64,000 nucleotides of DNA, from NCBI RefSeq assembly GCF_022496765.1, contig NZ_VANV01000014.1:1-64000 (forward strand), in the 5' to 3' direction. This DNA is from Acidaminobacter sp. JC074 (GTDB lineage Bacteria; Bacillota; Clostridia; Peptostreptococcales; Acidaminobacteraceae). The notes under the pieces were generated by a model. It was given only the letters and a program-made list of their open reading frames with translations. It searched no databases and was not told where the DNA came from. Every line of letters starts with the position of its first letter. Positions within the stretch are counted from its first letter, which is position 1. A program made the position numbers and the translations under genes. Shown here piece by piece: positions 49,546 to 60,593 of this stretch.

Positions 49546-49893
49546 ATGCTTAAATACAAAAATAAAGAGTACATCTGCCACTTAGATTTTGCCATGGAGT
49601 TTATTAGAAGCAAATGGAAGGCAGTTATCCTATGCCACCTTATAGATGGCTCTAAACGTTTTTTAGAATTACAGAGATACCTACCTGGTATCAGCCATAA
49701 GGTTTTAAATGATAATCTAAAGCAACTTCAAGAAGATGGCCTTATCAAAAAAGAAGTTTTCCCTGAAGTACCACCTAGAGTTGAATTTTCTCTAACCGAT
49801 AAAGGCCAAGAACTTGTACCAGCTTTAAATACCCTTGAAAAATGGGGCATAAAATATTTCCCAGAAAATATAGATGAGCTATCACGAAAGTGA
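49546..49893 (+). CDS. HxlR family transcriptional regulator
   Basis: Protein of 115 residues with the HxlR-type winged helix: CHLDFAMEFIRSKWKAVILC at the start, LPGISHKVLNDNLKQLQEDGLI as the recognition part and a wing PPRVEFSLTDKGQELVPAL. The single N-terminal cysteine plus another at position 33 could be redox or electrophile sensors, as in HypR/YodB relatives. It is divergent from the FMN reductase gene at 48780-49403 with 142 bp between them, where the operator must lie. Confidence 0.9.
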   Translation: MLKYKNKEYICHLDFAMEFIRSKWKAVILCHLIDGSKRFLELQRYLPGISHKVLNDNLKQLQEDGLIKKEVFPEVPPRVEFSLTDKGQELVPALNTLEKWGIKYFPENIDELSRK

Positions 49894-49898
49894 TAGCT
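49877..49898 (+). terminator. Terminator of the HxlR gene
   Basis: AGCTATCAC-GAAA-GTGATAGCT is a perfect 9-bp stem with a stable GAAA tetraloop, followed by TTTTT. It overlaps the stop codon. Confidence 0.88.
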
Positions 49899-49905
49899 TT
49901 TTACT

Positions 49906-50217
49906 TTACGACTCTTTTTTATCATAGATCTTCAAGTCAGGTATTAAACTTAATAATATCCCCATACAAGCGTTTTCAATAATTTCTTTTATTAAGCCCT
50001 CACCGAATACAACTATAGTAGTTAGGTTGACAATCATATAGATGATAAAGAAAGATATAAACCAGATAACCATAGGCTTAATGAAGGCAAACTTGTTTCT
50101 AATAGATTGCCATAACCTTTTATGTCGTTTGTTTTTATGAAAGTACTTAATAGAAATCATAAGAGATGCAATGACTACTGAAATTTCTATAACACTCATG
50201 ACTATAAACTCAACCAT
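49906..50217 (-). CDS. Small membrane protein, unknown
   Basis: Protein of 103 residues with a hydrophobic N-terminal helix, a basic linker (KYFHKNKRHKRLWQSIRNKF) and two more C-terminal helices. No family recognised. GAGGT precedes the ATG. It probably forms a unit with the similar-size membrane gene at 50266-50538, 48 bp upstream. Confidence 0.6.
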   Translation of the reverse strand: MVEFIVMSVIEISVVIASLMISIKYFHKNKRHKRLWQSIRNKFAFIKPMVIWFISFFIIYMIVNLTTIVVFGEGLIKEIIENACMGILLSLIPDLKIYDKKES

Positions 50218-50265
50218 CTTTACCTCTTTTCATTCAGTTGACAAAACCACTTGTAAGACAGTCGT

Positions 50266-50538
50266 TTACTTACAATAACTTACCTCATAATAAGAGATGA
50301 AAAAAACGAGCAGTCCTAATTTCGTATAATATAAATATCCCTTATTATATAAAGTCATTTCTCCCATTATGGCTTCTGATAAAATGAAAAGACTTATCAG
50401 ACCAATCACTTTAAAAACCCTATTCTTCTTATAAAATTTTCTTCTTAGGTTCAAGTATTTATAATCTACTATATTTAGTACCGTCACTAATAGAAGAAAA
50501 TAAATGATTAATATAATGCCACCAAATGATTCTAACAT
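50266..50538 (-). CDS. Small membrane protein, unknown
   Basis: Protein of 90 residues with three predicted helices and a basic stretch KYLNLRRKFYKKNRVFK after the first. No family recognised. I chose the ATG at 50538, which has TGGAG upstream; an ATG at 50574 would add twelve residues but lacks a clear site. Confidence 0.55.
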   Translation of the reverse strand: MLESFGGIILIIYFLLLVTVLNIVDYKYLNLRRKFYKKNRVFKVIGLISLFILSEAIMGEMTLYNKGYLYYTKLGLLVFFISYYEVSYCK

Positions 50539-50663
50539 AACTACTCCATTTACTGTCATACTCTTTTTAAACATCTACCATTTTACCTTACACTACATGA
50601 GAAATCTATTTTCCAAAGTATGAGTTAATTTTTTCTTTAGATTTAAATTCAAAAACTAAAAAA

Positions 50664-50689
50664 AGAGCTAACTCCTAAGAGATAGCTCT
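50664..50689 (-). terminator. Terminator of hppA
   Basis: AGAGCTA - 12 bp - TAGCTCT hairpin after the hppA stop, followed by TTTTTTT on the minus strand. Confidence 0.82.
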
Positions 50690-50697
50690 ATAATTAT

Positions 50698-52719
50698 TTA
50701 CTTAACGAATAAGTTAGCTAAAATACCTGAACCCATTAACTCTGCAAATACTAATGAAACAATTGTCATTAACTTGATTAAGATGTTAATTGATGGACCA
50801 GATGTATCTTTGAATGGGTCACCTACAGTATCACCAGTTACAGCGGCAGCATGTGCTTCTGAACCTTTACCACCATGATGGCCTTCTTCAATGTATTTCT
50901 TAGCATTATCCCATGCACCACCTGCGTTTGACATAAAGATCGCCATAACAACACCTGATGCTAAGGCACCAGCTAACATACCACCTAATGCTTCAGGACC
51001 AAATAAGAAGCCCATAAGAAGTGGTGATACAACAGCCATAACGCCTGGTAAAATCATTTCTTTAAGTGCTGCACCAGTAGAGATATCTACACATCTCTCA
51101 TACTCTGGCGTCGCTTTACCTTCCATGATACCTGGAATTTCTCTGAACTGTCTTCTAACTTCTTCAATCATTGCACCAGCAGCTTTACCAACTGATTCCA
51201 TAGTCATTGCTGAGAATAAGAATGGTAACATACCACCAACAAATAAACCAACAACTACAAGTGGATTAAGAATATCAATACCACTTAAACCAGCAGTTTC
51301 TGCGAATGCTACGAATAATGCAAGTGAAGTAAGTGCAGCAGAACCGATTGCGAAACCTTTACCAATTGCAGCAGTTGTATTACCTACAGCATCAAGCTTA
51401 TCTGTAATACCTCTAACTTCTTTAGGAAGTTCACACATTTCTGCGATACCACCAGCGTTATCCGCGATTGGACCATAAGCATCTACAGCGATAGTGATAC
51501 CAGCTGTTGATAACATACCTACTGCAGCAAGTGCAATACCGTATAAGCCCATGAAACCATATGATACTAATGTAGCAACACCAATTAAGATAATTGGAGC
51601 AGCTGTTGAGAACATACCTACAGCTAAACCAGAAATGATTGTAGTTGCAGGACCTGTTTGAGATTGCTCAGCAATCTTCTTAACATGCTTATATTCTTCT
51701 GAAGTATAAACTTCAGTAACTTGACCAATTAAGATACCAGCAGCTAAACCAGCTACTACAGCAAATGCTGCGTTAAATGATCCAAAGTACATATTAGAGA
51801 ATACAAATGCTGCGATTAAAAGTAACGCACCTGATACGTATGTAGACATCTTAAGAGCTCTATGCGGATCAGAACCTTCTTTACCTTTAACGAAGAATGT
51901 ACCAATAATTGATGCAACAATACCTACTGCTGCTAATGTTAATGGGAATAATACACCCTCATTTGAGAATGAAGAACCATTAATCATTAATGATGAACCT
52001 AATGTGATTGCTGCGATAATTGAACCAACATATGATTCAAATAAGTCAGCACCCATACCAGCAACGTCACCTACGTTGTCACCAACGTTATCTGCAATTG
52101 TTGCAGGATTTCTTGGATCATCTTCTGGAATACCAGCTTCAACTTTACCTACTAAGTCAGCACCTACGTCTGCTGCTTTAGTGTAAATACCACCACCTAC
52201 TCTTGCGAATAAGGCGATAGATGAAGCACCTAAACCGAAACCTGTTAAAATTGTTGGATCTCTAAATGCAAGGAATATCACAGATACACCAACAACACCT
52301 AAACCAACAACACTCATACCCATTACAGCACCACCTGAGAATGCTACTGATAATGCTTTGTTCATACCACTTTCTTTTGCGGCATTAGCGGTTCTTACAT
52401 TAGCTTTTGTTGCAACTCTCATACCGAAGAAACCTGCTAAAGTAGAGAATAATGCACCAAGAACGAATGCAAACATTGTCTTTGCTCCAAGACCAAAGAA
52501 TATAATAACTGCTAATACTACTACGAATACTGCTAAAGCTTTGTATTCTCTCATTAAAAACGCCATTGCACCTTTTTGAATGTATGTAGAAATCTCTTTC
52601 ATTCTCTCTGTTCCTACATCCACTGTATTAATTTTAGAAACAACTAAATACAGCGCAAAAAGTAAAGCCAGTACCCCGACACCGGCTGCAATTAATGGAA
52701 ATACTCCTAATTCAAACAT
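50698..52719 (-). CDS. hppA: Membrane-bound ion-translocating pyrophosphatase
   Basis: Protein of 673 residues with about 16 membrane helices. The substrate-binding segment [20 protein letters not shown], the acidic [15 protein letters not shown] and the C-terminal [20 protein letters not shown] are all intact. The diagnostic segment reads [10 protein letters not shown], whose Ala in place of Lys marks the K+-dependent subclass. It couples pyrophosphate hydrolysis to H+ or Na+ export; which ion cannot be told with confidence from reading alone. It lies 37 bp downstream of secG. Confidence 0.93.
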   Translation of the reverse strand: MFELGVFPLIAAGVGVLALLFALYLVVSKINTVDVGTERMKEISTYIQKGAMAFLMREYKALAVFVVVLAVIIFFGLGAKTMFAFVLGALFSTLAGFFGMRVATKANVRTANAAKESGMNKALSVAFSGGAVMGMSVVGLGVVGVSVIFLAFRDPTILTGFGLGASSIALFARVGGGIYTKAADVGADLVGKVEAGIPEDDPRNPATIADNVGDNVGDVAGMGADLFESYVGSIIAAITLGSSLMINGSSFSNEGVLFPLTLAAVGIVASIIGTFFVKGKEGSDPHRALKMSTYVSGALLLIAAFVFSNMYFGSFNAAFAVVAGLAAGILIGQVTEVYTSEEYKHVKKIAEQSQTGPATTIISGLAVGMFSTAAPIILIGVATLVSYGFMGLYGIALAAVGMLSTAGITIAVDAYGPIADNAGGIAEMCELPKEVRGITDKLDAVGNTTAAIGKGFAIGSAALTSLALFVAFAETAGLSGIDILNPLVVVGLFVGGMLPFLFSAMTMESVGKAAGAMIEEVRRQFREIPGIMEGKATPEYERCVDISTGAALKEMILPGVMAVVSPLLMGFLFGPEALGGMLAGALASGVVMAIFMSNAGGAWDNAKKYIEEGHHGGKGSEAHAAAVTGDTVGDPFKDTSGPSINILIKLMTIVSLVFAELMGSGILANLFVK

Positions 52720-52756
52720 CGACTGTCCCCCTAATTACTAAACTAGACTAAAAAAA

Positions 52757-52987
52757 TTATACAAATACATATGCTAAAAGTGAGCAAAGTAAAAATACTA
52801 TTGCAGCAATTTTAGTCATTCTATCAAATACTTTTTCCCAGCCTTTAGCTTCATTCTTACCAAAAATCTGCTCAGCGCCACCGCCGATAGAACCTGATAA
52901 ACCTGCTGACTTTCCAGATTGCATTAAAATACTAGCGATTAACACCAAACTTGAAAGCGCAAATAATACTTTGATTACTACGTTCAT
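52757..52987 (-). CDS. secG: Preprotein translocase subunit SecG
   Basis: Protein of 76 residues with two membrane helices and the SecG pattern ILMQSGKSAGLSGSIGGGAEQIFG between them. It stimulates SecYEG export. AGGAGG precedes the ATG. In many Firmicutes secG follows the eno gene and precedes rnr and smpB, as broadly here, with hppA and other genes inserted. The 52988-53248 spacer holds its promoter region but no gene that I can see. Confidence 0.93.
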   Translation of the reverse strand: MNVVIKVLFALSSLVLIASILMQSGKSAGLSGSIGGGAEQIFGKNEAKGWEKVFDRMTKIAAIVFLLCSLLAYVFV

Positions 52988-53248
52988 TGCAGTACCTCCT
53001 TATACTTATAATTTATACAACGGTATTTTCTATAAAATAAAAAATGGCACCACAAAATAGCCTCCGTCGTATTTAACATAAACATTCTATCACAAGGACT
53101 CTTTAAAAGCAATAAAAAATACGCTTACATTTTTCTACTTGTAAACTATTTATAACTCCCTAAAAATCACAAAATTCAATTAGTTTAGTAACGAGGTTTT
53201 GTCACCCAATATAAGGACAGTGTTTGAATTATTTAATTTTAGAAAAAT

Positions 53249-53275
53249 ACCCAGCAGACTCAGCGTCTGCTGGGT
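53249..53275 (-). terminator. Terminator of the glycolytic operon
   Basis: ACCCAGCAGAC - TCAGC - GTCTGCTGGGT is a perfect 11-bp GC-rich stem with ATTTTTCT following on the minus strand, 9 bp after the eno stop. Confidence 0.9.
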
Positions 53276-53283
53276 AGAATTTA

Positions 53284-54618
<1,335 letters not shown>

Positions 54619-56127
54619 TTATTTTAAAAGTGATTTCCCTGTCATTTCTTCTGGAACATCTAAGTTCATCAGTTCTAAAAGTGTTGGCGCTAAATCACAT
54701 AATTTACCTTCGTTAAGTTCTCTGTCTGTACCAATCATTAAAAGTGGTACATCATAAGTTGTATGTGCAGTTTGTGGTTTACCGGTCTCTTCGTTCACCA
54801 TTTCTTCTGCATTCCCATGGTCAGCTGTAATTAACAGCGTACCACCCTTAGAAAGAACCTTATCCACAATTCTCTTTAAACATGTATCTACAGTTTCTAC
54901 AGCCTTAACAGCTGCATCAATGACACCTGTATGCCCTACCATATCAGGGTTAGCATAGTTTAAGATGACCACATCGTGAATATCCTTGTCAATCTCAGCT
55001 TCTAAAGCATCTGTTACTTCGTAAGCTGACATTTCAGGCTTAAGATCGTAAGTAGCAACACTTGGTGAATTAACAAGAACTCTCGATTCACCTTCCTCAG
55101 CTTCTTCAACACCACCGTTAAAGAAGAAAGTTACATGAGCATACTTCTCAGTCTCAGCAATTCTCAGTTGAGTCTTACCTTGCTTAGATAAGTACTCTCC
55201 TAATGTATTCTTTAAGATTTCTGGTTTAAATGCAACAGATACGTTCTCAATTGTTTTGTCATACTCAGTCATACAAACATAAGTAACGTCTTTTTTTGCT
55301 CTTTCGAAATCATTAAAATCTTTATCAACAAAAGCTCTTGTAATTTCTCTTGCTCTATCTGGTCTAAAGTTAAAGAAGATAATAGAATCATGATCTTTTA
55401 CAGTAGCATCTTCATTGATGATTGTAGGCATTACAAACTCATCATAAACTTCTTCAGCATATGAAGCTTCTAAAGCCTCAACAGCGCTTTCTGCCTTCTT
55501 ACCATTACCTAAAACTAGGTTGTTATAGGCAATTTCTACTCTTTCCCAACGCTTATCTCTATCCATAGCATAATAACGTCCAGAAAGTGTTGCTACCTGG
55601 CCAATGTTTTCTTTTGCCATGTAGTCTTCCATGTCTTTAACAAAGTCAATTGCAGATTGAGGTGGTGTATCACGACCATCTAAAAATGCGTGAACATATA
55701 CTTTTGAAACGTTTTCTTTTTTTGCTAATTGTAATAAACCTTTTAAATGTTCCGTGTGACTATGAACGCCGCCCGGTGAAAAAAGTCCCATTAAATGCAA
55801 AGCAGAATCATTTTCTTTTACATTCTTAACCGCTACTTGAAGTGCTTCATTTTCAAAGAAGTCACCATCATTAATCGATTTAGTAATTCTTGTCAGTGCT
55901 TGATAAACTACTCTACCAGCACCAATGTTTAGATGACCAACTTCAGAGTTACCCATTTGACCATCTGGTAAACCTACTGCTAAACCACTTGTATGAAGTT
56001 TAGTATTAGGATACTGCTTAAAATATGCGTCCATGTTAGGTGTATCAGCCAAATGAATCGCATTGGATTCACTCGGCTTATTAATTCCCCAACCATCAAG
56101 GACAACTAAAGCTATTGGCTTTTTCAT
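54619..56127 (-). CDS. gpmI: Cofactor-independent phosphoglycerate mutase
   Basis: Protein of 502 residues, the Mn2+-dependent iPGM type. The phosphatase-like part has VVLDGWGIN and the phosphoserine site MGNSEVGHLNIGAGR; the metal site is in ITADHGNAEEM and HTTYDVPLLMIG. It interconverts 3- and 2-phosphoglycerate. The neighbours are tpiA (9 bp upstream) and eno (24 bp downstream). Confidence 0.97.
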   Translation of the reverse strand: MKKPIALVVLDGWGINKPSESNAIHLADTPNMDAYFKQYPNTKLHTSGLAVGLPDGQMGNSEVGHLNIGAGRVVYQALTRITKSINDGDFFENEALQVAVKNVKENDSALHLMGLFSPGGVHSHTEHLKGLLQLAKKENVSKVYVHAFLDGRDTPPQSAIDFVKDMEDYMAKENIGQVATLSGRYYAMDRDKRWERVEIAYNNLVLGNGKKAESAVEALEASYAEEVYDEFVMPTIINEDATVKDHDSIIFFNFRPDRAREITRAFVDKDFNDFERAKKDVTYVCMTEYDKTIENVSVAFKPEILKNTLGEYLSKQGKTQLRIAETEKYAHVTFFFNGGVEEAEEGESRVLVNSPSVATYDLKPEMSAYEVTDALEAEIDKDIHDVVILNYANPDMVGHTGVIDAAVKAVETVDTCLKRIVDKVLSKGGTLLITADHGNAEEMVNEETGKPQTAHTTYDVPLLMIGTDRELNEGKLCDLAPTLLELMNLDVPEEMTGKSLLK

Positions 56128-56136
56128 AATGTCTCC

Positions 56137-56883
56137 TTAAAAGTTAACTAATTGCATGAAGCTATCAGTCTTAAGGCTTGCGCCTCCTACTAAAGCACCA
56201 TCGATATCTGATTGGTTCATGATTTCTTCAACATTAGCTGGCTTTACAGAACCACCGTATTGAATTTGAACTTCTTCAGACACTGCTTCATTGTACATTT
56301 CTTTTAATAAAGATCTGATAAATGCAATTGCATCATTTGCTTGCTCACTTGAAGCTGTAACACCAGTACCGATAGCCCAGATTGGCTCGTAAGCGATAAC
56401 TACTTCAGCTAGTTTCTCAGCTGGAACATCCTTAAGACCTCCTGTGATTTGAGTCTTAACAACAGCTTCCATATTACCTGATTCTCTTTCTTCTAAAGTT
56501 TCACCACAACACATAATTGGTCTGATAGCTACTTCTAAAGCTTTTAATACTTTCTTGTTAACTGTTTCATCAGTTTCATTGAAGTATTGTCTTCTCTCTG
56601 AGTGACCGATGATAACGTAGTCCATATCGATCTCTTTTAACATTGCTGGAGCGATTTCACCAGTGAAAGCACCAGACTCTTCGAAGTGCATGTTTTGAGC
56701 GCCAATCTTAACGTTTGAGCCCTTAGCAGCTTCTTTCATATCTTTAAGCATTGTAGCTGGTGCACAAAGTACAACCTCTACATCTGTATCTACAACTTGA
56801 CCTTTAATTTCGTTAACGAACTCAACAGCTTCCTTGATTGTCTTGTTCATTTTCCAGTTACCAGCAATAATTGGTTTTCTCAT
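56137..56883 (-). CDS. tpiA: Triosephosphate isomerase
   Basis: Protein of 248 residues: N-terminal AGNWKMNKT (catalytic Lys), HSERRQYFNE (electrophilic His), AYEPIWAIGTG (catalytic Glu) and YGGSVKPAN phosphate loop. It interconverts dihydroxyacetone phosphate and glyceraldehyde 3-phosphate. It sits 9 bp downstream of pgk and 9 bp upstream of gpmI, so it is tightly co-transcribed. Confidence 0.97.
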   Translation of the reverse strand: MRKPIIAGNWKMNKTIKEAVEFVNEIKGQVVDTDVEVVLCAPATMLKDMKEAAKGSNVKIGAQNMHFEESGAFTGEIAPAMLKEIDMDYVIIGHSERRQYFNETDETVNKKVLKALEVAIRPIMCCGETLEERESGNMEAVVKTQITGGLKDVPAEKLAEVVIAYEPIWAIGTGVTASSEQANDAIAFIRSLLKEMYNEAVSEEVQIQYGGSVKPANVEEIMNQSDIDGALVGGASLKTDSFMQLVNF

Positions 56884-56892
56884 GATAGCCTC

Positions 56893-58080
56893 CTATTTGT
56901 TATCAATTGACTCAATACCAGGTAATACTTTACCTTCTAAGTACTCCAGTGATGCACCACCACCAGTTGAAATGTGTGTAAATTTCTCAGCAAAACCTAA
57001 TTGGATTGCTGCAGCAGCAGAATCACCACCACCGATAATAGTTGTTGCATTTTCTAAGTTGGCAATTGATTCACAAACACCAATTGTACCACCAGCGAAG
57101 TTTGACATTTCGAATACGCCCATAGGACCATTCCATACAACTGTCTTAGCACCTTCTAATTTAGATGCAAATAATTTAACTGTTTCAGCGCCAACATCTA
57201 GACCCATTTCATCAGCAGGAATAGCATCTACAGAAACTGTAGTAAATGGAGCTTCGTTTGAGAACTCTTTTGATACTAAAGCATCTACTGGAAGAATAAG
57301 CTCAACACCTTTAGCAGCAGCTTTGTCCATTAACTCTTTAGCAAGTTCCACTTTATCTTCTTCTAATAATGATTTACCGATTTCCTTACCTTGTGCTTTC
57401 ATGAATGTAAACATCATACCGCCACCAATAAGAATCTTGTCAGCTTTTTCGATTAAGTTGTTAATTACACCAATCTTATCTGAAACCTTAGCACCACCTA
57501 AGATAGCTACTAATGGTCTTTCAGGCGCTTCTACAACACCACCGATAAAGTCAATTTCTTTTTGCATCAGAAAACCTGCAGCAGCACCTAAGTGAGATGC
57601 AATACCTTTGTTTGATGCATGTGCTCTATGAGCAGTACCGAATGCATCGTTTACAAATACATCACCTAATGACGCCCAGTATTTACCTAATTCAGGATCG
57701 TTTTTAGTTTCACCTTTTTCGAATCTAGTATTTTCAAATAACATGATTTCAGAATCATTTAAAGCATTTACAGCAGCCTCTAAAGCCTCACCTCTTGTTT
57801 CAGCAACAAAAGTTACATCTTGACCTAAAAGCTCAGCTAATCTTTCAGCAACAGGCTTTAAAGACTTTGTTAACTTATCTTCTTCAGTCTTTACTTTACC
57901 TAAGTGTGAAAATGCTACAACTCTACCACCTTGCTCTAAGATATACTTGATTGTTGGAAGTGCAGCGACGATTCTGTTATCGTTAGTAATAACGCCATCT
58001 TTCATTGGTACGTTAAAATCAACTCTGATTAAAACTTTCTTACCTTTAAGTTCTAGATCTCTTACATTTTTCTTAGCCAT
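56893..58080 (-). CDS. pgk: Phosphoglycerate kinase
   Basis: Protein of 395 residues, standard PGK length: [11 protein letters not shown] at the start, [23 protein letters not shown], the ATP site [16 protein letters not shown] and the C-terminal [12 protein letters not shown]. It makes ATP from 1,3-bisphosphoglycerate. A 275-bp spacer with a perfect hairpin separates it from gap, so it may have its own promoter as well as read-through from cggR-gap. Confidence 0.97.
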   Translation of the reverse strand: MAKKNVRDLELKGKKVLIRVDFNVPMKDGVITNDNRIVAALPTIKYILEQGGRVVAFSHLGKVKTEEDKLTKSLKPVAERLAELLGQDVTFVAETRGEALEAAVNALNDSEIMLFENTRFEKGETKNDPELGKYWASLGDVFVNDAFGTAHRAHASNKGIASHLGAAAGFLMQKEIDFIGGVVEAPERPLVAILGGAKVSDKIGVINNLIEKADKILIGGGMMFTFMKAQGKEIGKSLLEEDKVELAKELMDKAAAKGVELILPVDALVSKEFSNEAPFTTVSVDAIPADEMGLDVGAETVKLFASKLEGAKTVVWNGPMGVFEMSNFAGGTIGVCESIANLENATTIIGGGDSAAAAIQLGFAEKFTHISTGGGASLEYLEGKVLPGIESIDNK

Positions 58081-58311
58081 AAGACCAGGATCCTCCTATC
58101 ATTATTCTTATAAGTTGTTTTTGATTATCAAAAGTTAATAATTAAGTCATCGTTTCACAATATAATTACAATTGGGGGAAAGTAATTAGATTACAATGCT
58201 TAATTATTAAGTTCTGATCACCAGTATATAGCCACTCGTTAAAGTAACTTATAATCTAGGTCATCCATGTGTTAATAATTTGGGGAATAAATTATAAACA
58301 TCAGAACAAAC

Positions 58312-58337
58312 GTCATAGCGGGAAAACCCGCTATGAC
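58312..58337 (-). promoter_or_regulatory. Hairpin between gap and pgk
   Basis: GTCATAGCGGG-AAAA-CCCGCTATGAC is a perfect 11-bp stem with no T-run on the minus strand. It may cause partial termination or protect the 3' end of a processed cggR-gap mRNA. The rest of 58081-58355 holds no gene. Confidence 0.7.
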
Positions 58338-58355
58338 ACTTATTTAAAACATTAA

Positions 58356-59375
<1,020 letters not shown>

Positions 59376-59381
59376 TTACAA

Positions 59382-60434
59382 TTAAATATTGTTCAATATT
59401 TTTTTTGCTACTTCCTCATCCGTCACTAGGACAAGATTTCTATTTATTTTGCAAACCGCTGCAATCGCTTCGGCTTTATCTACTCCGCCAGCTACTGCAA
59501 TCAGTTCTTTAACTTGGTTAAGCTTTTCAAGTTCAACACCAATGGTTGTAATCTCATGTACGATATTACCTTCCTTATCAAAGTAATATCCAAAAGCCTC
59601 TGCGACAGCTTCTTTATAAGCAATATCTGTTATAGAAGCATCGTCTAATTGTCTTCTCTTTGCCATAACATCTGCACGTGCTATTCCAAAGATTAATATA
59701 TCCAATTTTTCGAGCATTGAAACAATTTCTTTTATTTCAGGCTCTTTTAAAAGTGTTGCTTTTGCCTCTTCTGAGATCCAGTCTGGTGTATAAAGAAGCT
59801 TGTATTGACAATTTAACTTTTCTGCCAACTTCTCTACCAGGGTATTGGCTTGATAATCAGATTTTCTACCAAGACCACCTCTAGCAGGCAGTATCATTAA
59901 ATTATCTTGTTCTCTGTTCTTAGGCTTAAACTGATTGATGACTGTATAAACTGTCGACCCGCCAGTAATACCTATGACCTTATCTTTGTCAATTAGCTTC
60001 TTAGTATAAGAAGAAGCTTTTCTACCAATCTCATCTAAAGTCAATTCGTTATCATCGTTAACCATTGGTGCGATAATAACCTTCTTTATATTTAAGTATT
60101 CCTTAAGCTTGGTTTCTAACTCGTGAATACCTCTTATCTTTCTAAAGAATACCGATAAGACTTCTATGGTTTCTAAACCGGCATCTGTTATGGTCATGCC
60201 TTCTAGTGAAAACTCCAACAGACCTTGTTCTTTTAAAATGTTGGCTTCTTTTCTAATGATTCTTTCTGTTAAGTTTACTTTAGTAGAAAGAACTCTTCTG
60301 CCTATTGGCTGTAGTAAACTTACAACTTTTAAGATATTGTATCTGTTTTCTAGAAGCTCAATAGTTTCGGGTGCGACTTGCTTTAAGACCTCAGCAATTT
60401 CACTAAATTTCAATTCACTTTCTATCTTCAACAC
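59382..60434 (-). CDS. cggR: Central glycolytic genes regulator CggR
   Basis: Protein of 350 residues of the SorC/DeoR-like family: an N-terminal winged helix (LSTKVNLTERIIRKEANILKEQG with a split) and a C-terminal sugar-phosphate-binding domain with VIGITGGSTVYTVI and LPARGGLGRKSDYQANT. In B. subtilis CggR represses gap-pgk-tpi-pgm-eno and is released by fructose-1,6-bisphosphate. The start is GTG at 60434 with TGAGGT upstream. A matching operator lies just upstream at 60453-60488, consistent with autoregulation of the whole operon. Confidence 0.93.
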   Translation of the reverse strand: MLKIESELKFSEIAEVLKQVAPETIELLENRYNILKVVSLLQPIGRRVLSTKVNLTERIIRKEANILKEQGLLEFSLEGMTITDAGLETIEVLSVFFRKIRGIHELETKLKEYLNIKKVIIAPMVNDDNELTLDEIGRKASSYTKKLIDKDKVIGITGGSTVYTVINQFKPKNREQDNLMILPARGGLGRKSDYQANTLVEKLAEKLNCQYKLLYTPDWISEEAKATLLKEPEIKEIVSMLEKLDILIFGIARADVMAKRRQLDDASITDIAYKEAVAEAFGYYFDKEGNIVHEITTIGVELEKLNQVKELIAVAGGVDKAEAIAAVCKINRNLVLVTDEEVAKKILNNI

Positions 60435-60452
60435 AGCACCTCATTCACTATC

Positions 60453-60488
60453 GGGTCGGTTTTCGTCCCTAGATACGTTTTTTGACCC
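60453..60488 (-). promoter_or_regulatory. CggR operator (two direct repeats)
   Basis: On the minus strand GGGTCAAAAAACG and GGGACGAAAACCG repeat about 19-20 bp apart, ending in GACCCG. This resembles the tandem CGGGAC-type CggR operator of B. subtilis. It lies between the promoter and the GTG. Confidence 0.75.
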
Positions 60489-60522
60489 ATCAACTCCAAA
60501 AAAAAACCTCTTAACGTGTATT

Positions 60523-60550
60523 ATTGTATCATAATTTGAATAACATGCAA
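60523..60550 (-). promoter_or_regulatory. Promoter of cggR-glycolytic operon
   Basis: Minus strand: -35 TTGCAT, 16-bp spacer, extended -10 TGATACAAT (TACAAT at 60523-60528). The CggR repeats follow downstream, so CggR would block elongation or clearance, as in B. subtilis. Confidence 0.65.
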
Positions 60551-60593
60551 TAGAAAAACTCAAATTTTATACATTTTTTACACGAAAATCGGT

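Noticed and set aside
50891-51478. 195-codon open frame opposite hppA
   Set aside because: Proline/alanine/serine-rich shadow of the strongly biased hppA codons; no start signal.
53045-53062. TGGCAC motif resembling a sigma-54 -24 element upstream of secG
   Set aside because: The -12 TTGC part is missing at the right spacing.
56834-57595. 253-codon open frame opposite tpiA/pgk
   Set aside because: Antisense shadow spanning two well-supported glycolytic genes.
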